Notes under the pieces: generated by a model
What the model was told of the DNA's origin: nothing
What the model saw: only the letters and a program-made list of their open reading frames with translations
The model's database searches: none
Program-made: the position numbers and the translations under genes
Shown: positions 31,907 through 39,990 of the stretch, one piece after another
Layout of the letters: each line of letters starts with the position of its first letter
Position numbering within the stretch: the first letter of the stretch is position 1
Source of the DNA: Nucisporomicrobium flavum
GTDB lineage: Bacteria; Actinomycetota; Actinomycetes; Mycobacteriales; Micromonosporaceae
Direction: 5' to 3'
Assembly: GCF_016464385.1 (NCBI RefSeq)
Contig: NZ_JADMLH010000003.1
Span: 372,001-436,000, forward strand
DNA length: 64,000 nucleotides

Positions 31907-32425
31907 CAGGAACAGCTTGCGCGCGATCTCGTCCGGCGGCATCCCCTCCGCGGCCAGCGCCAGGATCTCCCGGTCGCGCTTCGTCAACGGGTTCGGCGGC
32001 CGGTTCAGCAGCGACGCGACGAGCTCCGGGTCGATCACCGCGCTGCCGTTCGCGAGGCTGCGCAGCGCCGACAGCAGGTGGTCGAGGGAGGCCCGCTTCG
32101 TCACGAAGCCCACCCCGTCGAGGCGGTCGGGGTCGATCCGCGCGAGCACGTCGTGCCGGTCAGCCGCGAGCAGCACCAGGACCTTCGACTCCGGTACGGC
32201 CCGGCGTACCGCCCGCGCGGTCACCAGCGGATCGTCGTCGGCGCCGTCGAGGTCCAGCACCGTCACGTCGGGGCGTACGGGCAGCGACACCGCCTGGGCC
32301 CAGGCCGGCAGCTCGGCGACCACGTCCAGGTCGTCCTCACCACGGAAGGCGGCAGCCAGGGCGCCGCGGTACAGCGGCGCATCCTGAACGACGGCGATGC
32401 GAATGCAATGGGAGCGCCCCGGCAC
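31802..32425 (-). CDS. Atypical NarL/LuxR-type response regulator (RamR-like)
   Basis: 207 residues from GTG 32425; no good ribosome-binding site is seen, so the start is uncertain. The receiver domain keeps the phospho-acceptor Asp (TVLDLDGAD) and the Lys (FVTKRAS) but begins IAVVQDAP rather than with two acidic residues. The C-terminal HTH is LTKRDREILALAAEGMPPDEIARKLFLSPGTVRNRLTGIAAKIG. Position at the end of a lanthipeptide locus matches RamR, the activator of SapB synthesis, though it is on the opposite strand here. It ends within the transporter gene, the two 3' ends overlapping by 105 bases. Confidence 0.88.
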   Translation of the reverse strand: MPGRSHCIRIAVVQDAPLYRGALAAAFRGEDDLDVVAELPAWAQAVSLPVRPDVTVLDLDGADDDPLVTARAVRRAVPESKVLVLLAADRHDVLARIDPDRLDGVGFVTKRASLDHLLSALRSLANGSAVIDPELVASLLNRPPNPLTKRDREILALAAEGMPPDEIARKLFLSPGTVRNRLTGIAAKIGADGRIDAINRARRAGWL

Positions 32426-32531
32426 CGCGCCATCGTCACACGCGGGAGATCCGCGACGCTGTCGCCGATCCGGCTCGGGAAAACCGGATGATCGGATCGA
32501 GGTGCGTCCATGAAGACGGTTGCGTACCGCC

Positions 32532-33335
32532 TCAGCGGCGCAGGCCGTGCCGGCGCTGTACGGCCTTCTCGACGAGCGTGGCCGGCAGCATCCGGCGCAG
32601 AGCGAACGCGACCGGCGCATTGCTGCCGACGGCGTACAGGGGTTTCGGCCGCGGCGCCTCGATGGCCCGGACGATGACCGCGGCCACCCGGTCGGCACTG
32701 ACGCCGGCGTGATGGTTGCGGTCCAAGGCGGCCAGCATCGTCTCGAAGTCCTGTCGGTGCGGGGAGTCCGGCGTCGTGTAGCGGGTGCGGCGCTCGCTGA
32801 TGCCGGTGTTGATGGAACCGGGCTCCACAGTGGTCAGCCAGACGCCGAACGGCGTGAGCTCCTGCCGGGCGCCGTCGCTGAACCCCTTGAGGGCGGCCTT
32901 TGTCGCGACGTACGAGGAACGGTAGGCGAGCGGGAACGACGCCAGCATCGAGCCCACCATGACGACCCGGCCGTGGCCGCGTGCCCGCATGCCGGGCAGG
33001 GCCAGCTGGGCGAGGCGTACGGGACCGAGGACGTTGACCTGGAACAGGCGGCGCAGCGCGTCGCCGGGCAGCTCCTCGAACGGGCCGGACTGGCTCTCCC
33101 CGGCGTTGTTCACGAGCACGTCGACGTCCGCGAGCCGGTCCGCGAGGGCTTCCACGGACTCGTCCGAGCCGAGGTCGAGCCGCAGGTATTCGACGTCCGC
33201 CGCGCGGTGTGCGGGAGTGAGGGCTGCCGGGTCGCGGCTCGTGCCGAGCACGTGGTAGCCCCGGGCTGCCAGCAACGCCGCGGTGGCCAGGCCGATGCCG
33301 GACGATGCTCCGGTCACCAGAGCGGTGCGCTTCAT
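32532..33335 (-). CDS. Short-chain dehydrogenase/reductase
   Basis: 267 residues from ATG 33335. Classical SDR: TGASSGIG cofactor motif, NNAGESQ, catalytic Ser in MVGSMLAS and YVATK with Tyr and Lys, PGSINTGI after it. The C-terminal segment (PKPLYAVGSNAPVAFALRRMLP) is of the kind found in SDRs acting on lipid-like or retinol-like substrates. It shares no close gene partner, though the TetR gene ends 21 bases upstream on the same strand and could be co-transcribed. Confidence 0.87.
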   Translation of the reverse strand: MKRTALVTGASSGIGLATAALLAARGYHVLGTSRDPAALTPAHRAADVEYLRLDLGSDESVEALADRLADVDVLVNNAGESQSGPFEELPGDALRRLFQVNVLGPVRLAQLALPGMRARGHGRVVMVGSMLASFPLAYRSSYVATKAALKGFSDGARQELTPFGVWLTTVEPGSINTGISERRTRYTTPDSPHRQDFETMLAALDRNHHAGVSADRVAAVIVRAIEAPRPKPLYAVGSNAPVAFALRRMLPATLVEKAVQRRHGLRR

Positions 33336-33356
33336 CGACGCACCATACGCCGACGG

Positions 33357-34037
33357 CTATCGATCGCGGTCCAGCCACTCGGCGAGCAGCGCGCGCTCGG
33401 TGCCGGTCAGGTTCGGCAGTTCCGGTACGTATGCCCGGAAGGCGACGGCGGCCCCGGCGGCGCCGGCGGCGGGAAGGGCCGGGACGTCGGTGAGGATGAA
33501 GCTGGTCACGGCGTCGTACATGGCGTCGGCGAGGCCGGGATCGCGCTGCTCGGGGGCGGTGGCGAGCAGGGTGAGCACCGCGCCCGTGCCGGCGGCGTGG
33601 ATGAGCTCGACGGCGCGGCGTTCCGGCACCCGCAGCCGGCCGATCGCAGCGACCCGGTGCACCCGGGCGCGCAGCACCTCGAGGCCCGCGGCGGCGGCCG
33701 GGGAGGGCCCGCCGCGGGTGGGATCGGTGAGGAGGCCGAACAGGGCGGCGTTGGCGAGGCCGAACTCGATGTGCCGGTCCCATCCGGCCCGCAGGTCGGC
33801 GATCGGGTCGCCGTCCGCGCCGACGGACTTCGCAGCGACGTACGTGGCGAAGACGTGCTCCGCCACGGCGTCGAGCAGCGCGTCCTTGTCCGCGAAGAAG
33901 CGGTAGATCGTCGGCGCCTGCATCCCGGCCGCGTGCGCGACCGCGCGGGTGGTGAGCGCGCCGGCGCCCTGCTCCCGCAGCAGCCGCGCCGCCGCCTCGA
34001 CGATGTGCGTCCGCGTCTTCGGTCTGACCTCCGCCAT
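33357..34037 (-). CDS. TetR/AcrR family transcriptional regulator
   Basis: 226 residues from ATG 34037. The N-terminal HTH is RTHIVEAAARLLREQGAGALTTRAVAHAAGMQAPTIYRFFADKDALLDAV, standard for TetR. The C-terminal ligand domain is Ala-rich with no recognisable ligand. Divergent from the NmrA-family gene with an 85-base gap holding repeated GCTAAC half-sites, so it most likely represses that gene and itself. The SDR gene follows on the same strand. Confidence 0.92.
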   Translation of the reverse strand: MAEVRPKTRTHIVEAAARLLREQGAGALTTRAVAHAAGMQAPTIYRFFADKDALLDAVAEHVFATYVAAKSVGADGDPIADLRAGWDRHIEFGLANAALFGLLTDPTRGGPSPAAAAGLEVLRARVHRVAAIGRLRVPERRAVELIHAAGTGAVLTLLATAPEQRDPGLADAMYDAVTSFILTDVPALPAAGAAGAAVAFRAYVPELPNLTGTERALLAEWLDRDR

Positions 34038-34060
34038 GCTGCCAATGTTAACCGCATCGT

Positions 34061-34110
34061 GCTAACGGTGTTGCTAACGTTGGTAGCATGTTGCGCGATA
34101 CGGCGTTAGC
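34061..34110. promoter_or_regulatory. Probable TetR operator region
   Basis: Half-sites GCTAAC at 34061-34066 and 34073-34078, GGTAGC at 34082-34087 and GTTAGC at 34105-34110. The pair 34073-34087 forms the near-palindrome GCTAACGTTGGTAGC. It is AT-rich compared with its surroundings and lies between two divergent starts (34037 and 34123), the expected site for TetR control. Confidence 0.6.
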
Positions 34111-34122
34111 AAGGGAGACATC

Positions 34123-34980
34123 ATGATCATCGTTACCGGTGCGACCGGCCTGCTCGGCTCGCAGATCGTCGAGCGGCTGCTGGAGCGGGTGCCGGCGCGG
34201 GGCATCGGCGTCAGCGTGCGGAAGCCCGATCGCGCGGCGGGCCTGGCAGGCCGGGGAGTCCGCGTCCGGCGCGGCGACTTCACGGACCCCGCATCCCTGG
34301 CCGAGGCGTTCGAGGGCGCGACGCAGGTCCTCATCGTCTCCGCGGACACCACGGGGGAGGCGGCGGTCGCCCAGCACACCGCGGCGATCGACGCGGCGGT
34401 CGCGGCCGGAGCCCGCCGCATCCTCTACACGAGCCACCAGGGCGCGGGGGAGCACTCGCTGTTCGAGCCGATGCCCGATCACGCCGCGACCGAGCGCTAC
34501 CTGGCGAAGGCGGGCGTCGCCTTCACCGCTCTGCGCAACGGGTTCTACGCCGGCACGGTCCCGCGCCTGCTCGGCCGGGCGCTGGAGACCGGCGAGCTGG
34601 CCGCGCCGGCCGACGGCCCGGTCTCCTGGACGGCGCACGCCGACCTCGCCGAGGCGGCGGCGATCACGCTCGCGGAGGAGGGGCGCTACGACGGTCCGAC
34701 GCCGCCGCTGACCGCGCCGGAGGCCCTGGATCTGGCGGACGCCGCGGCGATCCTCAGCGAGCTCACCGGCCGTCCGGTGCGCCGCGTCGTCGTGGACGAC
34801 GATGAATGGGTGGCGGGCCTGGTCGCGCACGGGGTGCCGCAGGACCAGGCCACCATGCTGCTCGGCATGTTCCACGCCTCCCGGCGTGGCGAGTTCGCGG
34901 TCACGAGCCCGGAGCTCGAGACGCTGCTCGGGCGTCCGGCCACGTCGCTGCGAGCCGTGCTGGCGGCGCCCCGGGCGTGA
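34123..34980 (+). CDS. NmrA/QorB-type NAD(P)-binding oxidoreductase
   Basis: 285 residues from ATG 34123 (ribosome-binding site AAGGGAG). The N-terminal Rossmann motif is VTGATGLLGSQIVERLL, followed by VSVRKPDRAAGLAGRGVRVRRGDFTDPASL, typical of NmrA-like and QorB-like proteins. There is no YxxxK motif of true SDRs. Relatives include NADPH-dependent quinone oxidoreductase 2. Divergent from a TetR gene, it is likely induced by an electrophile or quinone, although that is inference. Confidence 0.85.
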   Translation: MIIVTGATGLLGSQIVERLLERVPARGIGVSVRKPDRAAGLAGRGVRVRRGDFTDPASLAEAFEGATQVLIVSADTTGEAAVAQHTAAIDAAVAAGARRILYTSHQGAGEHSLFEPMPDHAATERYLAKAGVAFTALRNGFYAGTVPRLLGRALETGELAAPADGPVSWTAHADLAEAAAITLAEEGRYDGPTPPLTAPEALDLADAAAILSELTGRPVRRVVVDDDEWVAGLVAHGVPQDQATMLLGMFHASRRGEFAVTSPELETLLGRPATSLRAVLAAPRA

Positions 34981-35002
34981 GGTCCGGGGCGCCCGGTGCA
35001 CG

Positions 35003-36151
35003 TCAGCGACCCCAGTGGGCCGCGGCGAGGGTGTTGCGCAGGGCGTAGTAGGCGGGCTTGCGCCCGAAGTCGTCCCACATCACCGTCGCGGCGCCCTCGC
35101 TGGGGAAGAACACCGGCACCCACGAGTACTTGTCGGTGAAGCCCCAGATGGTGAACGAGTTGCAGCCGGCCACGGCGAGGCACGCGTCCAGCACCGTCTT
35201 GTAGTACGTGGCCTGCGTCTGCAGCTGCTCGGCGGTCGGTACGCCGCTCTCCGGCAGGTCCATGCGGACGTCGAGCTCGGTGATCGCCGTGTGGAGCCCG
35301 AGCGCGTCGAAGCGCTGCAGGACGGCGGCCAGCTGGTCCGGGGCGCCGTACCGCGTGCTCAGGTGGGCCTGCGACGCGAAACCGCGCAGCGGGACCCGGT
35401 CGGCGAGGAGCTGCTTGGCGAGGGCCTCGTACGCGTCCACCTTGGCTCCCGGCCATTCCACGCCGTAGTCGTTGAGGAACAGCTGGGCCTTGGGGTCGGC
35501 CTGGTGCGCCCACCGGAAGGCGTCCGCGACGATGCCCGGGCCGAGCTCGCGGATGAAGATGTTCTCCTGCCGGTACTCGCCGTTCTCGTTGAGGATCTCG
35601 TTGGCGACGTCCCACTGCTGGATCTTGCCGCGGTAGTGGCCCACCACGGTGACGATGTGCTCCTTGAGAATGGCGCGCAGCTCGTCCTTGGTGAACTGGC
35701 CGTCCTGCAGCCAGGCCGGGTTCTGGCTGTGCCACAGCAGCGTGTGCCCGCGGACCACCTGGCCGTGCCGGCGCGCGAACTTCACGATCGCGTCGGCCGG
35801 CCCGAAGTTGTACGTGTGCCGCTCCGGGTGGATGAACTCCCACTTCATCTGGTTCTCGGGGGAGACGGAGTTGAACTCGTGCGCCAGCACCCGCCGGTAC
35901 GGCTGGTCGTACGTGAAGGGGTCGGGGTACGGCTGGTCGACGTGGTGGCCGCCGCCCGCAGCGGCGGTGCCGATGCGCAGGTCGCGCGGGGCGGCCCGGC
36001 GCAGGGTGAGGACGTGGTACCCGGAGCGGTCGGTGGCGGCCGGCCCGGTGGTGGCCTGACGGGAGGCACCGGCCTGGGCCGGCTGCGCCCCGGGGACGAG
36101 AAGCGCCGAGGCGGCGAGGACGGCCACAGCGACGCGATGAGCCTTGGACAA
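35003..36151 (-). CDS. Endo-1,4-beta-xylanase, glycoside hydrolase family 10
   Basis: 382 residues if started at TTG 36151, which has an AAGGAG site five bases upstream; a GTG at 36157 and a TTG at 36196 are alternatives. A signal peptide (SKAHRVAVAVLAASALLVPGAQPAQA) is followed by a single GH10 barrel with FNSVSPENQMKWEFIHPERH, HTLLWHSQNP, acid/base Glu185 in DVANEIL and nucleophile Glu292 in ITELDV. WGFTDKYSW near the end is a family motif. No carbohydrate-binding module is attached. It cleaves xylan backbone outside the cell. Divergent with the GH54 gene. Confidence 0.95.
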   Translation of the reverse strand: MSKAHRVAVAVLAASALLVPGAQPAQAGASRQATTGPAATDRSGYHVLTLRRAAPRDLRIGTAAAGGGHHVDQPYPDPFTYDQPYRRVLAHEFNSVSPENQMKWEFIHPERHTYNFGPADAIVKFARRHGQVVRGHTLLWHSQNPAWLQDGQFTKDELRAILKEHIVTVVGHYRGKIQQWDVANEILNENGEYRQENIFIRELGPGIVADAFRWAHQADPKAQLFLNDYGVEWPGAKVDAYEALAKQLLADRVPLRGFASQAHLSTRYGAPDQLAAVLQRFDALGLHTAITELDVRMDLPESGVPTAEQLQTQATYYKTVLDACLAVAGCNSFTIWGFTDKYSWVPVFFPSEGAATVMWDDFGRKPAYYALRNTLAAAHWGR

Positions 36152-36181
36152 GGTCACTCCTTGGGGAGGCGGGAGGCAACC

Positions 36182-36190
36182 GAAAGTTTC
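36182..36190. promoter_or_regulatory. GAAAGTTTC operator near the xylanase start
   Basis: GAAAGTTTC, a 9-base dyad within CGAAAGTTTCAG. Similar CGAAA-x-TTTCG boxes control xylanase genes in Streptomyces (recalled, not searched). It lies just downstream of the predicted xylanase transcription start, fitting a repressor site. Confidence 0.6.
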
Positions 36191-36215
36191 AGTCAAACTC
36201 CGGAAGACTTTCGTA

Positions 36216-36244
36216 CGCTAAGCAGAGGCAATAGCTTTCGTCAA
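36216..36244 (-). promoter_or_regulatory. Predicted promoter of the xylanase gene
   Basis: Minus strand -35 TTGACG (36244-36239), 17-base spacer, -10 TTAGCG (36221-36216). The -35 is good, the -10 weak. The spacer and flanks contain further CTTTCG elements resembling half operators. Confidence 0.45.
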
Positions 36245-36290
36245 TGTCTAAGCAGGCGCTACGAGGCATATTCGTTGCCGAGAAAATTCT

Positions 36291-36299
36291 GAAAGTTCC
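36291..36299. promoter_or_regulatory. GAAAGTTCC operator near the GH54 promoter
   Basis: GAAAGTTCC, an 8-of-9 match to the dyad at 36182-36190, placed 25 bases upstream of the predicted -35 of the GH54 promoter. Two copies in one divergent promoter region suggest common control of both hydrolases. Confidence 0.5.
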
Positions 36300-36323
36300 A
36301 GCGCCTATGCGAAAACCATTCTG

Positions 36324-36352
36324 TTGACAAGCCGGAAACATAGAAGTAAAGC
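36324..36352 (+). promoter_or_regulatory. Predicted promoter of the GH54 gene
   Basis: -35 TTGACA (36324-36329), perfect; 17-base spacer; -10 TAAAGC (36347-36352), partial. It lies 49 bases before ATG 36401. Confidence 0.5.
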
Positions 36353-36400
36353 TATGTTACCGTTCACATCGAGCGGTTCTCCGGCAGCGAAAGGCAGACC

Positions 36401-37873
36401 ATGGGTTCTCGCTCGTCATGGCGGACAGTCCTCGCCGCGGTCGCCACCGCGGCGGCCGTCGTGCTCTCCCCGGCATCAGCCAAGGCAGCCGGCACGCTGC
36501 CCTGCGACATCTATGCGAGCGGCGGCACGCCCTGCGTCGCCGCGCACAGCACCACCCGGGCCCTGTTCGGCTCCTACTCCGGACCGCTGTACCAGGTACG
36601 CCGCTGGTCGGACAATGCGACCGCTAACATCGGTGTGCTGGCCGCCGGTGGGTACGCGAACGCGGCCGCACAGGATTCGTTCTGTTCCGGCACGTACTGC
36701 ACGATCGTGCGCATCTACGACCAGACGTCCCGGCACAACGACCTGACCATCGCGCCGGGCGGTGGCGCCAACCCGACCGCCGACCAGGGCGCCAACGCGG
36801 CGGCGCTGCCCGTCACGGCCGGCGGCCACAAGGTGTACGGCATCTACATCTCGGCGGGCAACGGCTACCGCAACAACGCCACGAACGGTGTCGCCACCGG
36901 CAGCCAGCCCGAGGGCATGTACATGGTCACCGAGGGCACCCACGTCAACGACCGATGCTGCTTCGACTACGGCAACGCCGAGACGAACAACCTGGACACC
37001 GGCAACGGTGACATGGACGCGATCTACTTCGGCAACCTCTGCTGGTTCTCGCCCTGCTCGGGCGGCCCGCGCGTCGCGGCGGACCTCGAGAACGGGCTGT
37101 TCGCCGGCGGCAACGGCTCCTGGACCGCCAACACCGGTCGCAACAGCGCGTTCGTGACGGCGGTGCTGAAGAACAACGGCACCTCCACGTACGCCATCAA
37201 GGACGGCAACGCCCAGTCCGGCGGCCTCGCGACCCGCTACGACGGCGCGTTGCCGAGCCAGTCGGGCTACCGGCCGATGACCAAGCAGGGCGCGATCATC
37301 CTGGGCATCGGCGGCGACAACAGCAACGGCTCGGTCGGCTCGTTCTTCGAGGGGGTGATGACCAGCGGCTACCCCAGCGACGCCACCGAGAACGCCGTGC
37401 AGGCCAACATCGTCTCCGTCGGGTACGGCAAGAACGTGTCGTTCCCGGTGAACGGGGCGACGTACCGGCTCACGAACCTGGTGAGCGGAAAGGTCCTGGA
37501 CGCCGTCAACTGCGGCACCGCCAACGGTACGCAGATCGACGTCTGGCAGTCCCTGGGCAACACCTGCCAGCAGTGGCGCTTCACCAACGTCGGCCCGAAC
37601 AAGTGGACGATCACCAACGTCAACGCGGGCAAGGTGCTCGACGCGGTCAACTGCGGCCAGGCCCTGGGCACGGCGGTCAACCTGTGGCAGCCGCTCGGCA
37701 ACACCTGCCAGCAGTGGGCCGTCATCCCCGCCGGCAACGGCCGCTACGAGCTCGTCGTGGAGAACAGCGGCATGGTCCTCGACGACCAGAACTGCGGCAC
37801 CGCGAACGGCACCAGGGCGCAGCTCTGGATGTGGCTCAACAACACCTGCCAGCTCTGGTCCATCGCACCCTAG
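36401..37873 (+). CDS. GH54 alpha-L-arabinofuranosidase with ricin-type lectin domain
   Basis: 490 residues. Signal peptide 1-30. Residues 33-345 match the catalytic domain of fungal AbfB: LPCDIYASGGTPCVAAHSTT, CCFDYGNAETNN, GSQPEGMYMV. The expected nucleophile is Glu230 in ADLENGLFAG and the acid/base Asp306 in GIGGDNSNG. From about 350 the arabinose-binding domain of fungal enzymes is replaced by a beta-trefoil with three QxW repeats (CQQWRF, CQQWAV, CQLWSI), a CBM13-type module. It removes arabinose side chains from arabinoxylan and thus complements the divergent xylanase. Confidence 0.94.
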   Translation: MGSRSSWRTVLAAVATAAAVVLSPASAKAAGTLPCDIYASGGTPCVAAHSTTRALFGSYSGPLYQVRRWSDNATANIGVLAAGGYANAAAQDSFCSGTYCTIVRIYDQTSRHNDLTIAPGGGANPTADQGANAAALPVTAGGHKVYGIYISAGNGYRNNATNGVATGSQPEGMYMVTEGTHVNDRCCFDYGNAETNNLDTGNGDMDAIYFGNLCWFSPCSGGPRVAADLENGLFAGGNGSWTANTGRNSAFVTAVLKNNGTSTYAIKDGNAQSGGLATRYDGALPSQSGYRPMTKQGAIILGIGGDNSNGSVGSFFEGVMTSGYPSDATENAVQANIVSVGYGKNVSFPVNGATYRLTNLVSGKVLDAVNCGTANGTQIDVWQSLGNTCQQWRFTNVGPNKWTITNVNAGKVLDAVNCGQALGTAVNLWQPLGNTCQQWAVIPAGNGRYELVVENSGMVLDDQNCGTANGTRAQLWMWLNNTCQLWSIAP

Positions 37874-37883
37874 GCGCGGGCGA

Positions 37884-37914
37884 CGCAGGCCGGGTCGTGT
37901 GGGCCCGGCCTGCG
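37884..37914. terminator. Bidirectional hairpin terminator
   Basis: Perfect 11-bp stem (37884-37894 with 37904-37914; CGCAGGCCGGG/CCCGGCCTGCG) and a 9-base loop, placed between the convergent GH54 and L,D-transpeptidase genes. Confidence 0.75.
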
Positions 37915-37930
37915 GCATCCTGCTGTCAGG

Positions 37931-38638
37931 TCACCGGTAGACGTGCACGTGTTCCCCGATGAACAGCTGGGACCACGCCCGGTTCATCGCCGGGACGGTG
38001 AGCCGGACGCAGCCGTGACTCGCGGCGTACGTCGGCACCGAGGTGGACCCGTGCAGCGCGTACCCCTTGGAGAAGTAGTTCGGCCGCCACAGCAGTCCGA
38101 GCGAGCTCTCCCGCCAGCCGTTGATCCGGCGGTAGATCGAGAAGTTGCCCGTCGGCGTGGGCGTGGCCGCCTTGCCGGGCGAGCTGTCGAGGATCCGGGT
38201 GACCGCGCCGTTGCGGGTCAGGTAGACGACCCGGCGGGTCAGGTTCACCTCGACGGCGGCCGCGCTGTGCCGGTACTTCGCGGTAGGCCGGTACGGGCTG
38301 GCGAGCTTGGCCCAGGTCACGGGTCCCACCACGCCGTCGATGGAGATCTTCTGGACTTTCTGGAAGGCGTACACGCCATGCAGCGTGTTCGAGCCGAAGT
38401 CACCGTCGACGGTGCCGACGTCGTAGTGCAGCGCGGTCAGCCGTTGCTGCAGGTACGTGACGGTGGCGCCCTTGTCGCCGTAGCGGACCGTAGGACGCGC
38501 GGCGAGGCTCACCTGAGCTGCCTCCCGGGCCGACGCCGCGGGGGCCGCTGCCGCGGGTGTCGCCAGAGCCCCGGCCGTCGTCAGGGCCATCAGCGCGGCG
38601 ACCATGAACGTGATGGACAGTCCCTTTCGTGAGGCCAT
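37931..38638 (-). CDS. L,D-transpeptidase with peptidoglycan-binding domain
   Basis: 235 residues from ATG 38638 (site AGGAGG at seven bases). Signal peptide to about residue 35, a PG-binding-1 domain (YGDKGATVTYLQQRLTALHYDVGTVDGDFG), then a YkuD catalytic domain with HGSTSVPTYAASHGCVRL, Cys being the catalytic residue. It forms 3-3 cross-links in peptidoglycan or attaches proteins, acting outside the membrane. It is a single gene in this context. Confidence 0.93.
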   Translation of the reverse strand: MASRKGLSITFMVAALMALTTAGALATPAAAAPAASAREAAQVSLAARPTVRYGDKGATVTYLQQRLTALHYDVGTVDGDFGSNTLHGVYAFQKVQKISIDGVVGPVTWAKLASPYRPTAKYRHSAAAVEVNLTRRVVYLTRNGAVTRILDSSPGKAATPTPTGNFSIYRRINGWRESSLGLLWRPNYFSKGYALHGSTSVPTYAASHGCVRLTVPAMNRAWSQLFIGEHVHVYR

Positions 38639-38750
38639 CTCTTGCCTCCTCATGCCTCCCCGCAGCCTTCTCCTGGGTGGGGGAGACCGGCAAGAGCCGG
38701 TGGACCCGGGGCCTCCGCCGATCGACCGGAGTTCCGACGTCCCTGTCGGC

Positions 38751-39251
38751 TCAGCAGTACGCGCCGAGGCCGAGCAACCAGCCCGAGTTGTCCGGCGCCA
38801 GCTCGGACAGGTCGGCATCGTCGACGAGGGTCTTCTGCACCTTGGCGGCGTAGTCGTTGAAGGCGGTCCGCACCTCGGCGTTCTTGCTCTGCGCGGCCAG
38901 GTCGTTCAGCTTGGCGGCAAACGTCTTCGCCTCCGTGTGCACGGCCTCGACGTAGTCGGCGGGCAGCGGTTCGCCGATCTGCACGGTCGGCGCGTTGGTC
39001 ACGACCGTGTCGAAGAATGGCTTGGATGCGGCTTCGGCCTCCTTGCACACCTGTTTCTTGCTCTTCGTGCCCTTGCCGGCGGTCCCGGTGCCGCCGGACG
39101 GCTCGCCCGCGGCCGGCGCCGCACCGGAGGACGCGGTGACCGGATCCGACCACAGGGGCTTCGCCGCGCCGTCCGAGGCGCCGCCGCAGCCGGCCACGGC
39201 GCCCAGGACGAGCAGGGACGCCAGCGGAATGTGTACCCAGTGGTTGCGCAT
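38751..39251 (-). CDS. Small lipoprotein of unknown function
   Basis: 166 residues from ATG 39251. Signal with lipobox VAGC (Cys22), a Ser/Gly/Thr spacer, and a helical domain (KQVCKEAEAASKPFFDTVV to AFNDYAAKVQKTLVDDADL) with a C-terminal cysteine (GLGAYC). A disulphide between VCKE and the final Cys is plausible. The family is not recognised. It is a single gene; 112 bases separate it from the transpeptidase downstream. Confidence 0.65.
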   Translation of the reverse strand: MRNHWVHIPLASLLVLGAVAGCGGASDGAAKPLWSDPVTASSGAAPAAGEPSGGTGTAGKGTKSKKQVCKEAEAASKPFFDTVVTNAPTVQIGEPLPADYVEAVHTEAKTFAAKLNDLAAQSKNAEVRTAFNDYAAKVQKTLVDDADLSELAPDNSGWLLGLGAYC

Positions 39252-39351
39252 GGCCGCCGAATGTACCGAAGCGGGCAACTCGGAACGGTACCGGGCGTCG
39301 ATGAATGTCCCTCAGCCGTCCGGCTTTGCCCGCGGCGGATAGCGTACGGGG

Positions 39352-39990
39352 ATGGTCCGGCCCCGCATGCTCATCGTCGCGCACCGGGCCGGCAACACCG
39401 TCGACGGTCTGCGGACCGCGCTCGCCTCCGGGGCCGACCTCGTCGAAGCCGACGTGCACCTCTACCGTGGCGCCCTCGAGATGCGGCACAGCCGCACGCT
39501 CGGCCCTCGGCTCTACTGGGACAGGTCGAGCGGTCTCACCCGGCGGCGCGACGTCGTGGTGCCGGAGCTCGAGGAGATCCTCGCGGTCGCGGGCGACGAC
39601 CCGCGGCTGCTGCTGGACCTGAAGGGCCGGTCCCGGACCGTGGCCGCCCGCGTCGCCGAGACGTTGCGCACCCGCAGGCCCGGCGTCCCGGTGGCGGTGT
39701 GCACGAAGGAATGGCCGATGCTGGACGCGTTCGCCGGGGACGCGAACGTCCGCCGCATCCTGTCCGTCGCCAACGCGGTGCAGCTCGCCCGGCTGCGCGC
39801 CCGGCTGCGCGGCGAGCGGGTGGACGGCGTCTCGATCCGGCTGCGGCTGCTGACCGCCTCCGTGGTGGCCGAGCTGCGCCGGGCCACCGGCCTCGTCCTG
39901 GCCTGGCCCGTGGACACGGACGCGGCCCTCGCACGCGCCGAACGCCTCGGCGTCACCGGTGTGGTCACCAAGAACGTGCGATCCGGCTGA
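39352..39990 (+). CDS. Glycerophosphodiester phosphodiesterase family protein
   Basis: 212 residues. It has HRAGNT at the start (catalytic His and Arg), EADVHLY with the metal-binding acid, the H in EMRHSRTLG and LDLKGR. The barrel is short and has no signal peptide. It hydrolyses glycerophosphodiesters to glycerol phosphate if active; the usual GD insertion is reduced. Its 3' end overlaps the convergent decarboxylase gene by 26 bases. Confidence 0.88.
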   Translation: MVRPRMLIVAHRAGNTVDGLRTALASGADLVEADVHLYRGALEMRHSRTLGPRLYWDRSSGLTRRRDVVVPELEEILAVAGDDPRLLLDLKGRSRTVAARVAETLRTRRPGVPVAVCTKEWPMLDAFAGDANVRRILSVANAVQLARLRARLRGERVDGVSIRLRLLTASVVAELRRATGLVLAWPVDTDAALARAERLGVTGVVTKNVRSG

